The notes: generated by a model from the sequence alone, not told the origin. Counted from the stretch's first letter, positions 7,092 to 13,013 are shown. The stretch is DNA of 32,148 nucleotides from Candidatus Nomurabacteria bacterium (GCA_023267215.1 JAHFNS010000002.1:1-32148), one strand, 5' to 3'. Made by a program: numbers and translations.

Positions 7092-7204
7092 AAAAATCTA
7101 AAGTAAATTAATACTTTCTGCAACATACGCTTCCTAAAGAAAGTATATTGTTTTCAGGTTGATATGCGAGTTGCAAGAAAGTAGTTAATTTATTCTAGAT
7201 TTTT
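7092..7204. repeat. palindromic element family A, copy 1 (intergenic)
   Basis: A hairpin of about 113 nt that fills the gap between two convergent genes. The inner stem TACTTTCTGCAAC (7112-7124) pairs with 7170-7183 around one bulged A. The outer stem (about 7093-7111 with about 7185-7204) continues imperfectly through AAAATCTA and TAAATTAA. A 26-nt block at 7146-7171 is identical to 19113-19138 inside tgt. The loop starts with the shared ATACGCT. It could also act as a bidirectional terminator, since it lies between two gene ends. Confidence 0.85.
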
Positions 7205-7208
7205 GATT

Positions 7209-7883
7209 TTATTTAATTAAGAAACTCAATGTAGAAACTAAACGTATCTTTTTGTATTCAGGTGATCCTGGATCTTTATCTGTAATATCAAATACTCCTT
7301 GGTTCCCGCGATGAAGTCCTCCTAAACTAGATCCTGATTCTTGAGCAATTTTTTGTGCTGTTTCTCGGGCATTTTTTAACGCTTCAGCTAACATTTCTGG
7401 TTTGATACTATTGATATCTGAAAATTCAAATGAAACAGAATTTTGATTCATTACAATCCCATTTTTTACTAAAATCAAAGTATCTTTTGATGCAGTTTTC
7501 ATTAAATCTACTTTTTTGGTATAAACAGAAAGTTGAGTAGTTGAATTGTATCTAAACAATGCATCTTTATAAGTATCTTGATATGTATTTACCGGAGCAA
7601 CATTTATTTCTGATTCTTCAAAACCTTTTTCCTTCAAAAAGGATTTTATAGTAGCAACATTTTTTTCTATATCAGCATATAAAGAATCAACATTATTTGA
7701 TTTAACTTCAAAGTTAATTGACCAAATAGCTGTGTCTGCTTTTACTATTTTTTCAGATAATCCCTTTACTTCAACATAAGATCCTTGTTTTGAAAAATCT
7801 TGTGCTGAAAAGAAAAACACGACAGAAAAGATTAATAACACTGCTCCTATAATCCAAACGCTATAATTTTTTATATTTTCCAT
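7209..7883 (-). CDS. SIMPL-domain (DUF541) protein, membrane-anchored
   Basis: 224 residues: one N-terminal membrane anchor (about 7-27), then a SIMPL/DUF541 domain. Its usual opening is V-x-G-x-S/A-x3-x-V-x-A-D-x-A, seen here as VKGLSEKIVKADTAIWSINF (39-58). The rest continues with KSFLKEKGFEESEINVAPVN (84-103), a TTQLSVYTKKVD strand and AEALKNARETAQKIAQESG near 166-184. Family members face the outside of the membrane and form oligomers. Their molecular role is poorly defined (stress tolerance and signalling have been suggested). A TATAGT box at 7893-7898 lies 9 nt before the ATG. It converges on the EamA gene across the family A palindrome. Confidence 0.85.
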   Translation of the reverse strand: MENIKNYSVWIIGAVLLIFSVVFFFSAQDFSKQGSYVEVKGLSEKIVKADTAIWSINFEVKSNNVDSLYADIEKNVATIKSFLKEKGFEESEINVAPVNTYQDTYKDALFRYNSTTQLSVYTKKVDLMKTASKDTLILVKNGIVMNQNSVSFEFSDINSIKPEMLAEALKNARETAQKIAQESGSSLGGLHRGNQGVFDITDKDPGSPEYKKIRLVSTLSFLIK

Positions 7884-7914
7884 AGTATGTATACTATAAC
7901 ATAAATATAATAAT

Positions 7915-8367
7915 CTATCTATTTTTCAAATCTTTTTCAATTTTATCTAAATGACGTGTCATTTCTTTTACTTCTTCTTGTATATCTTTTATAGCCCCTG
8001 TTTCTGTTCTTATTTCTTCTTCTGTTTTTTCTTCTAATCTTTTTTCCCCTTTAATCCCTGAAATTATTGCTTGAGTGCCAATAAAATCAAAAACAAACAA
8101 ACCAGTCGATAAAAGTAAAACACTACCTACGACAATAGACAAAGGTCCATCCCACCAAGGAAGAGTACCTAAATCAACTGATCCATTTCGTTGAATAGAA
8201 AAAATAACTTCAGTAATAAAATCAGCAGTATGCCAAATACCTCGCCAAAAGATAACCACTCCTACACCTCCAATAAAAGCATAAATAATAGGATAATGAC
8301 TTAATTTTCCTCTGATTTTATCTTCTAATTTATCAAAAAAATCAAATATTGATTTTATATGTTTCAT
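7915..8367 (-). CDS. two-TM membrane protein with charged coiled-coil tail, unknown
   Basis: 150 residues, not recognised. An amphipathic charged N-terminus (1-23) precedes membrane segment one (about 26-46), a short outer loop with a WW pair (71-72), membrane segment two (about 74-100), and a charged C-terminal helix (105-150) rich in E, K and R. The helix is predicted by eye to form a coiled coil (EEEIRTETGAIKDIQEEVKE). Both ends should face the cytoplasm. It starts 23 nt after the stop of the small basic protein gene and lies 31 nt before the SIMPL start, so these three may be co-transcribed. Confidence 0.7.
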   Translation of the reverse strand: MKHIKSIFDFFDKLEDKIRGKLSHYPIIYAFIGGVGVVIFWRGIWHTADFITEVIFSIQRNGSVDLGTLPWWDGPLSIVVGSVLLLSTGLFVFDFIGTQAIISGIKGEKRLEEKTEEEIRTETGAIKDIQEEVKEMTRHLDKIEKDLKNR

Positions 8368-8390
8368 ACTTTAAATTAAATCTGAAAAAA

Positions 8391-8516
8391 TTATTTGGAT
8401 TTCTTTCTGGTTGCCTTTTTTGCAAGCATTATTTCTTTGATTGCAAGTCTCTTCTTTGTCTTACGAGAATGTCTTGATTTCTTTTTTGGACCTAATGTTG
8501 TACTTCTTTTTGCCAT
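8391..8516 (-). CDS. 41-residue very basic protein
   Basis: Minus-strand ATG at 8516 to TAA at 8391-8393 encodes 41 residues starting MAKRSTTLGPKKKSRHSRKT and ending RKKSK. About 40% are Lys/Arg, and there is no acidic residue except one Glu. The composition is like a small ribosomal or nucleic-acid-binding protein. I do not recognise a family. The initial MAKR resembles short ribosomal proteins, but this is not enough to name it. Its conserved-looking compact frame, the lack of other coding sense here, and the downstream gene only 23 nt away support it as real. Confidence 0.6.
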   Translation of the reverse strand: MAKRSTTLGPKKKSRHSRKTKKRLAIKEIMLAKKATRKKSK

Positions 8517-8610
8517 AAATATTTATTTACAATTATTATTAATATGCTTTCATTGTAGCCTAAAATAAGTAAAAAATCCACTATTTATTTAAAATTTCAA
8601 TAAATAGTTC

Positions 8611-9063
8611 TTAAGTAAATCTCTTTGGCGGTTGAAAGTTTTGTTCAGGAGGTTGTTCTGTTTTCCAAATATTCTTTTCTTTTTGTTGTACACAAAGCAT
8701 ATCTGCTCCATTCATAAAAATTACAAGTGTGGCAACAGCAAGTCCGAAATCGCGTACCCCTATTTCTCCATAACCTACAACATACATAATATCAAAAAGA
8801 TGAAGAGCTAAAAGAAATGCCACAATTCTCGTCTGCCAACCTAAAAAAAGTAATATACCAAATACCAATTCAAATATAGCATTTAAATATACAAGAGTAA
8901 TTGCACTTAGATGGGTCATACCTATGACCCCATCTGGAACATAAGATGTCCAAGAACTAGCTTCAAAAAACTGCTGGAAACTAAACCAGAGAATCACAAT
9001 TGCCATTCCAAAACGAAGAAAAACAGAGGCGTAAGATTCAAGAAAAGAAATAATTTTTTGCAT
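8611..9063 (-). CDS. DoxX-family membrane protein
   Basis: 150 residues with four membrane segments (about 13-32, 54-75, 79-97, 104-121) and a polar Pro/Gln-rich tail (125-150). LRFGMAIVILWFSFQQFF (16-33), NAIFELVFGILLFLGWQTRI (61-80) and RDFGLAVATLVIFM (104-117) follow the DoxX/DoxX-like pattern (R-x-G-x3 in helix one, E-x3-G-x2-L-x2-G in helix two, R-D in helix four). Some relatives take part in thiosulfate or quinone-linked redox and oxidative-stress complexes, but the role here is unknown. TTTACT-N17-TATTAT lies upstream on the minus strand, with the -10 box (9072-9077) 8 nt before the ATG. A perfect 14-bp palindrome (9101-9114) lies just upstream of the -35. Confidence 0.8.
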   Translation of the reverse strand: MQKIISFLESYASVFLRFGMAIVILWFSFQQFFEASSWTSYVPDGVIGMTHLSAITLVYLNAIFELVFGILLFLGWQTRIVAFLLALHLFDIMYVVGYGEIGVRDFGLAVATLVIFMNGADMLCVQQKEKNIWKTEQPPEQNFQPPKRFT

Positions 9064-9100
9064 ATATTGTTATAATACTACATTTTAGTATACGAGTAAA

Positions 9101-9114
9101 ACCCCTTAAGGGGT
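9101..9114. promoter_or_regulatory. perfect palindrome between divergent doxX-like and tRNA-Asn promoters
   Basis: ACCCCTTAAGGGGT is self-complementary over 14 bp. It lies directly upstream of the doxX-like -35 and about 30 bp upstream of the tRNA-Asn -35. It may be an operator-like site. A short repeat remnant is the alternative. Confidence 0.3.
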
Positions 9115-9146
9115 GCAAAAACACAAATGTAATATTCTTATCTGTC

Positions 9147-9174
9147 TTGTTTTTTACTCATTTTCTGATAAGAT
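9147..9174 (+). promoter_or_regulatory. promoter of tRNA-Asn / phospholipid genes
   Basis: TTGTTT (9147-9152), 16-nt spacer, TAAGAT (9169-9174). The tRNA begins 28 nt downstream. The pgsA and pgpA-carS genes directly behind the tRNA have no other visible promoter, so this one probably serves all three. Confidence 0.55.
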
Positions 9175-9201
9175 GTAAGAAGTCCTTTAAATTAAATATA
9201 T

Positions 9202-9276
9202 TCCGGGGTAGCTCAGCGGTAGAGCGGTCGCCTGTTAAGCGATTGGTCGTAGGTTCGATCCCTACCCCCGGAGCCA
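9202..9276 (+). tRNA. tRNA-Asn (anticodon GTT), CCA encoded
   Basis: Full cloverleaf: acceptor TCCGGGG/CCCCGGA, D arm with AGCTCAGCGGTAGAGC, anticodon stem GTCGC/GCGAT with loop CTGTTAA (GTT), T arm GTAGG-TTCGATC-CCTAC, discriminator G and an encoded CCA. U1 and G73 are the usual Asn features. The next base starts the GTG of pgsA. Confidence 0.97.
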
Positions 9277-9858
9277 GTGAAAAAAACATTGGAAAAATTT
9301 GTATTATTTTTACACAAAAAATATGGTATTACGCCTGATATTTTAACTTATATAAGAATTTTTTCTGCTCCATGGCTGGCTCTATTCATTTCAAAAATTC
9401 TTATACATAAAAGTATAACATTAACCATTATTATTCTTTTATTCTATTTTTTAATAATTTCTACAGATTTTCTGGATGGTATTTTAGCTCGAGCAATACC
9501 TGAAAATAAACATCATGATCATTCCTATGGAGGAATGCTCGATCGACTAGCTGATAAAATTTTGATTATATTTATACTTATTCCATTTGGTTTTAATCTT
9601 TTTACTTTTCTCTTAATCTTAGCCGAATCAATTCTAGCCTTCCAAGCTCTCTTCTCCCCTAACGACAAAAAACAAGCTCTGAAAGCTGGTAAAATAAAAA
9701 TGATACTTCAAACATTTTTATTACCAATTTTGATATTACAAGCAGTAACCAATTTTCCAGACATGGTTGCCTATCTATATATCATCCTTACTATTATTGC
9801 TACTTATGTTTCTGTTTACTCACACTATTCACATCTTTTTTATTTTAAAAATGATTGA
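9277..9858 (+). CDS. pgsA: CDP-alcohol phosphatidyltransferase, PgsA-like
   Basis: Integral membrane enzyme. Family members join a CDP-lipid to an alcohol, for PgsA giving phosphatidylglycerol-phosphate. The 193 residues have about five membrane segments. Catalytic motif: D64 and D67-G68-x2-A71-R72, then G85-x3-D89-x3-D93. All motif residues are present, but 12 residues separate R72 from G85 (usually 8), with a His-rich insertion (NKHHDHSYG, 77-85). The start is uncertain: GTG at 9277 immediately follows the tRNA CCA, TTG at 9289 is the alternative, and no ATG exists in this part. The end overlaps the next gene by 8 nt. With PgpA next door, a phosphatidylglycerol pathway role is most likely. 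Another polar head group cannot be excluded. Confidence 0.85.
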   Translation: MKKTLEKFVLFLHKKYGITPDILTYIRIFSAPWLALFISKILIHKSITLTIIILLFYFLIISTDFLDGILARAIPENKHHDHSYGGMLDRLADKILIIFILIPFGFNLFTFLLILAESILAFQALFSPNDKKQALKAGKIKMILQTFLLPILILQAVTNFPDMVAYLYIILTIIATYVSVYSHYSHLFYFKND

Positions 9859-10828
9859 TTCTATCTCGCTTCAAATATGTAGCATCTTTGGATTATGTAA
9901 GAAAAGTAAATTTCCTGGAACTTTAGCTAGTCTGGCATCTTTAATTTTTTCTATTTTAGTTTATTACTTTTTAGGCAAAACTTTTTATGTGTTTCTGTTC
10001 TTATTTTTTTTAATTATTGGTTTTTGGGCTATCGGACAAATCCAGAAAAAAAATGGAAAGAAAGATCATCAATGGATCGGCGTGGATGAATGGATCGGTA
10101 TTTGGCTAGCTAATTTTTTTCTTTTTGAATTTAATTTCAGTTTAGTTCAAATTATTTTCTTTTCTTCAATATCTTTTTTAATCTTTAGAATCATTGATAT
10201 TTTTAAATTTATTCCTCCACTACAAAATATCAACAAAAATCAAAATCAAAATGCTACTGCCGTAATGCTAGACGATATCATAGGAGGTTTTTATACTTAT
10301 TTCCTAATGCTCATTATTTTAGGATTTTATAATTTAAATTATCTTTACTATTCTTTTTTTCTTCTATTACCAGGAATGGTGGCCAATGCAACTCCTGTTT
10401 TTTTAAAAATAAAATATTTTAATATTCCGATAAATGAACAAATCTTCGGTAAAAATAAAACCTGGCGTGGTTTCATTGGGGCTATAATATTCGGAAGTTT
10501 TTCCTATTTTATTTTAGTAAAACTTAACTTAGTAAATGGAGCCAATAGTTTTAGTTTAATCATTTTAGTTGGTTTTTTATTTGGCCTAGGCGCTATTGGT
10601 GGAGATTTAATAAAATCATTTTTTAAAAGAATAATAAGTATAAAACCCGGAGAAAGTTGGACACCTTTCGATCAGATCGATTATATTTTGGGAATGATAA
10701 TTCTAACTTATTTTTTCTATCATTATACTTTTAGTCAAATAATATTTCTTCTTATTTTAGGTGGCACAATAAGCGCCTTGGCACATAGATTAGGTTTCTT
10801 AATAAAAATAAATACCTCTAAACAATAA
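9851..10828 (+). CDS. fused PgpA (phosphatidylglycerophosphatase A) - CarS-like CDP-lipid synthase
   Basis: 325-residue membrane protein. Residues 1-155 match PgpA: FPGTLASL (21-28), VDEWIGIWLA (78-87), FRIIDIFKFIPP (112-123) and VMLDDIIGGFYT (138-149, acidic pair 141-142). PgpA dephosphorylates phosphatidylglycerol-phosphate. Residues about 165-320 match the CDP-archaeol synthase/DUF46 family: PGMVANATPVF (174-184), FGKNKTWRGFIGA (199-211), GLGAIGGDLIKSFFKR (245-260), PFDQIDYILG (272-281) and a closing AHRLGFLIK. CarS moves CMP from CTP to an acidic lipid, the CdsA step. The steps before and after PgsA are thus in one chain. The ATG at 9851 overlaps the pgsA stop by 8 nt. Upstream codons in this frame lie inside pgsA and were left out. 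The true lipid substrate is unknown. Confidence 0.82.
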   Translation: MIDSISLQICSIFGLCKKSKFPGTLASLASLIFSILVYYFLGKTFYVFLFLFFLIIGFWAIGQIQKKNGKKDHQWIGVDEWIGIWLANFFLFEFNFSLVQIIFFSSISFLIFRIIDIFKFIPPLQNINKNQNQNATAVMLDDIIGGFYTYFLMLIILGFYNLNYLYYSFFLLLPGMVANATPVFLKIKYFNIPINEQIFGKNKTWRGFIGAIIFGSFSYFILVKLNLVNGANSFSLIILVGFLFGLGAIGGDLIKSFFKRIISIKPGESWTPFDQIDYILGMIILTYFFYHYTFSQIIFLLILGGTISALAHRLGFLIKINTSKQ

Positions 10829-10840
10829 CTCTTATTGATA

Positions 10841-11908
10841 TTAAAGTGGTCTAGTTAGTCTATTCAAAAAGATTATCGCTCCTTCAAAAACACTGAAACA
10901 AAATTCATAAAAATAATCCAGGAGATGTGTATTTCTCATTTTAGGAGAATATGGCACTGAATCTTTTTTCCAATTTTCAGCAATTTCATTTAATTCTTTT
11001 ACTATTGCTGGCTCAGTAAAAAATACTCCTGATTCTATATTTAAATCAAAAGATATAATATCCATGTTTTGTGAACCTACAATACCTTCTTTTTCGTCAA
11101 CAATCATCATCTTGCTATGAATCATATCTTTTGTTAAAAAGAATTTTATATTATGCTTAAAAAGTTTCTGCATATAAAAATAGTTTGAAACATTAGCTAT
11201 ACTTGGATGATCCGCAAAAAGAGGCAGAATTATTTCTATCTCTACTCCCCTTTTCGCAGTCTTTTTTAATGCTTTTACCACCCAACGATTTGGCATAAAA
11301 TAAGGAGTAACTATTAGAATCTTTTTCCTAGCTAATTTCAATTTATCTCTATAATATTTTTTCATTCCAAAAGAATTCTTTATTGGAAAATGCTCCATAA
11401 ACCAAACCTTGCCTTTCGGTTCTTGTATGTCTTTGTCATATTTCAAAACTAATGTGTCTTTACCTCCGCAATCTTTATAAACACGAGCAAAAGATCTTAT
11501 TATATATTTTACAACCTTACCATCTACTTTTATTAAAAGATCATCCCATTTTTTATAAAATTTAGTTATATTAATACCACCCACATAACCTATTCGTTCA
11601 TCAATGACAAGAATCTTTCTGTGAGTATGACGAAAAAGTACCTTAAAAATAAACACCTCAACCCCAGCATCTTTTAAAATCTTTAGAGAATTATTGGAAA
11701 AACTATAACTACCAAGCGAGTCAATAATTATTTTGATCCTTACTCCTTCTAGAGCTTTTTGTTTTAAAATTTTAATAAAATCATGTGTATCAGTTGTATC
11801 ATCTAAAAAAGTATACATTTCAAACAAAATAGAACTTTTGGCGTGAGAAATAGCCGAAAACATAGCATCCCAAGCCTTTTCTGTCTTTGTGTAAATCTTA
11901 TAACGCAT
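10841..11908 (-). CDS. cls: phospholipase D-family protein, cardiolipin synthase-like
   Basis: 355 residues with two HKD motifs: HRKILVIDERIGYVGG (96-111; H96, K98, D103) and HSKMMIVDEKEGIVGSQN (264-281; H264, K266, D271). Each is followed by the usual G-G/G-S-x-N. Both are needed for the two-step PLD reaction. The spacing and the TPYFMPNR block (201-208) are those of bacterial cardiolipin synthases, which join two phosphatidylglycerols. The N-terminal membrane segments of ClsA are missing, as in ClsB/C types. It faces the PgsA/PgpA-CarS pair with a 12-nt gap, so the whole head-group pathway lies in 2.6 kb. I start at the ATG at 11908 because the longer frame runs into tRNA-Ala. Other PLD activities (nuclease, other lipids) remain possible. 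Confidence 0.82.
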   Translation of the reverse strand: MRYKIYTKTEKAWDAMFSAISHAKSSILFEMYTFLDDTTDTHDFIKILKQKALEGVRIKIIIDSLGSYSFSNNSLKILKDAGVEVFIFKVLFRHTHRKILVIDERIGYVGGINITKFYKKWDDLLIKVDGKVVKYIIRSFARVYKDCGGKDTLVLKYDKDIQEPKGKVWFMEHFPIKNSFGMKKYYRDKLKLARKKILIVTPYFMPNRWVVKALKKTAKRGVEIEIILPLFADHPSIANVSNYFYMQKLFKHNIKFFLTKDMIHSKMMIVDEKEGIVGSQNMDIISFDLNIESGVFFTEPAIVKELNEIAENWKKDSVPYSPKMRNTHLLDYFYEFCFSVFEGAIIFLNRLTRPL

Positions 11909-11909
11909 A

Positions 11910-11924
11910 GGTGTATGATACACC
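11910..11924. promoter_or_regulatory. dyad overlapping possible -10 box of cls
   Basis: GGTGTAT-G-ATACACC is a perfect 15-nt dyad between tRNA-Ala and cls. On the minus strand it contains TATCAT, ending 6 nt before the ATG, the same spacing as the window's leaderless genes. A repressor site or an RNA hairpin in a tRNA-cls transcript are both possible. Confidence 0.35.
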
Positions 11925-11932
11925 AAAATTTG

Positions 11933-12005
11933 TGGACCGTACAGGACTCGAACCTGCCACCCCCTCATTGCAAATGAGGTGCTCTACCAGATGAGCTAAC
12001 GGCCC
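11933..12005 (-). tRNA. tRNA-Ala (anticodon TGC)
   Basis: Acceptor GGGCCGT/ACGGTCC with one G-T pair, D arm GCTC...GAGC, anticodon stem CCTCA/TGAGG with loop TTTGCAA (TGC), T arm GCAGG-TTCGAGT-CCTGT, discriminator A. CCA is not encoded, unlike in tRNA-Asn, so CCA must be added by a nucleotidyltransferase. Confidence 0.96.
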
Positions 12006-12020
12006 AAAACTTATTTGATT

Positions 12021-12049
12021 ATTCTATCTTATTTTATTAAAAATGCAAA
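12021..12049 (-). promoter_or_regulatory. tRNA-Ala promoter
   Basis: TTTGCA (12044-12049), 17-nt spacer, TAGAAT (12021-12026) on the minus strand, about 15 nt before the tRNA 5' end. Confidence 0.6.
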
Positions 12050-12057
12050 CAAAAAGA

Positions 12058-12095
12058 AAAGGAGTGAATAATTTTTATTTTTTATTCACTCCTCT
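12058..12095 (-). terminator. rho-independent terminator of the sigma-factor gene
   Basis: GGAGTGAATAA (12061-12071) pairs perfectly with 12082-12092. On the minus strand the stem is followed by TTTTCTTTTT. It lies 20 nt after the sigma gene's stop. Confidence 0.85.
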
Positions 12096-12111
12096 TTAAT
12101 TCTTTCTCTAA

Positions 12112-12759
12112 TTAATTCTGGCATGTATTATACTCCGCCAGTTTTAATTTTAATGATTTTATCATTCCTGTGTGCATCTGCGAAACACGCGAAACAGTAA
12201 TGTTGAGTACTCGAGCAATCTCTTTGTAATTCAAGTCTTCATAGTAGTAAAGACTTAAAATTGTCCTTCTTCTTTTATCAAAACCACTATTACTCAGTTC
12301 ATGCAGTTTCCCAATCAACTCTTGTTTCTCAAGAATTGAATCAGGTTTTTCTGAATCGTTTGGAAGCATTTCGTACAACTGCACACCATCATCATAAACA
12401 GATTGGTTTACAGAAAGTGTTGAGGTTGGAAAACAAGTCGTTGGCTCTATGATGTCAGACTCAATTTCCTTATGACCAAATTTCCGAAGCTCATCATAGA
12501 TTTTGCCACGGATACGCTGGATGGCGTATGTCTCGAACTTTGTGCCGTAGTCCGGGTCAAAACGGTCGATCGCTTCACTCAAGCCTTCAATTCCAAATTG
12601 AAAAAAATCTCTTATGTCTAGCAGCCCGTTCTGGGTTAAATTTGTTCTGTGAACAACATAATGAACAAGATTTACGTAATTAAGAACGATTTGTTTTTTC
12701 AATTCTGCCGATGGCTTTTGTTTGTACGAAGCCCAAAGCGTCGTATTACTATTACTCAT
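12112..12759 (-). CDS. FliA/WhiG-type RNA polymerase sigma factor
   Basis: 215-residue alternative sigma-70-family factor. Region 2: LVHYVVHR (31-38), LDIRDFFQFGIEGLSEAIDR (47-66) and FDPDYGTKFETYAIQRIRGK (67-86), then YDELRKFG. This is the FliA/WhiG/SigB pattern for binding core enzyme and melting -10 DNA. Region 4: RRRTILSLYYYEDLNYKEIA (163-182), then RVLNITVSRVSQMHTGMIKSL (helix-turn-helix for the -35). Region 3 (about 96-150) is shortened. No anti-sigma or flagellar gene is near. It has a consensus promoter, a 60-nt leader and AGGAGG 6 nt before the ATG, unlike its neighbours. Counting 12481-12600 gives 57 G/C of 120 against 20 of 60 at 11461-11520, suggesting acquisition from elsewhere or a different expression regime. 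Confidence 0.88.
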   Translation of the reverse strand: MSNSNTTLWASYKQKPSAELKKQIVLNYVNLVHYVVHRTNLTQNGLLDIRDFFQFGIEGLSEAIDRFDPDYGTKFETYAIQRIRGKIYDELRKFGHKEIESDIIEPTTCFPTSTLSVNQSVYDDGVQLYEMLPNDSEKPDSILEKQELIGKLHELSNSGFDKRRRTILSLYYYEDLNYKEIARVLNITVSRVSQMHTGMIKSLKLKLAEYNTCQN

Positions 12760-12825
12760 GATGCCCTCCTATTGGCTGGTTTTTAAAATTTTTATTGACA
12801 ATTTACAAAATTATTTATTTTTATA

Positions 12826-12854
12826 AGCATACCATATTTAAAACATTTAGTCAA
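12826..12854 (-). promoter_or_regulatory. sigma-factor gene promoter
   Basis: TTGACT (12849-12854), 17-nt spacer, TATGCT (12826-12831) on the minus strand. The start would be near 12819, giving a leader of about 60 nt with AGGAGG shortly before the ATG. It begins right after the 12858-12881 terminator. Confidence 0.65.
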
Positions 12855-12857
12855 AAC

Positions 12858-12881
12858 AAAAAACCCCTTGCGGGGTTTTTT
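12858..12881 (-). terminator. rho-independent terminator of the putative small RNA
   Basis: AAAAAACCCC (12858-12867), loop TTGC, GGGGTTTTTT (12872-12881). The symmetrical A/T flanks let it work in both directions. Confidence 0.85.
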
Positions 12882-12931
12882 GCGGCACTTATGTTGTTTA
12901 ACGATAAATGTAAGTCAAACCTTACACTCAC
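12858..12931 (-). ncRNA. putative small RNA, about 75 nt
   Basis: On the minus strand a strong promoter (12938-12966) is followed within about 75 nt by a terminator ending at 12858. The sigma gene then has its own promoter. Nothing translatable with a ribosome site lies between. The transcript contains a second small hairpin, TGTAAG-GTTTGA-CTTACA, at about 12909-12926. No known RNA family is recognised. It could also be an attenuated leader if read-through into the sigma gene occurs. Confidence 0.5.
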
Positions 12932-12937
12932 AAACAG

Positions 12938-12966
12938 AGTATAGCATACTTGAAATAAAAAAGCAA
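12938..12966 (-). promoter_or_regulatory. promoter of the putative small RNA
   Basis: TTGCTT (12961-12966), exactly 17 nt, TATACT (12938-12943) with an upstream TGC (extended -10), minus strand. Predicted start is near 12931. Confidence 0.65.
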
Positions 12967-12974
12967 GTGCAACG

Positions 12975-13004
12975 GAAAAATCCTCTCTTCCGAGAGGATT
13001 TTTC
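12975..13004 (-). terminator. rnpB terminator
   Basis: GAAAAATCCTCTC (12975-12987) pairs perfectly with 12992-13004 around a 4-nt loop. It lies 10 nt past the RNase P RNA 3' end, and the T-run is part of the stem on the minus strand. Confidence 0.8.
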
Positions 13005-13013
13005 ATGTTTTTA

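Noticed and set aside
7092-7204. Family A element as a hammerhead ribozyme or group I/II intron
   Set aside because: No hammerhead core (CUGAUGA/GAAA) or intron domains. The copy in tgt is translated rather than spliced out, since the frame stays open.
9147-9338. Reading frame across tRNA-Asn
   Set aside because: Covers a complete tRNA and has no protein similarity; a shadow frame.
11909-11968. Longer N-terminus of the PLD protein
   Set aside because: These codons lie in tRNA-Ala and its 3' flank; the ATG at 11908 starts the conserved part.
12795-12827. Plus-strand TTGACA with TATAAG
   Set aside because: The spacer is 21 nt, and the transcript would run into a terminator without a gene.
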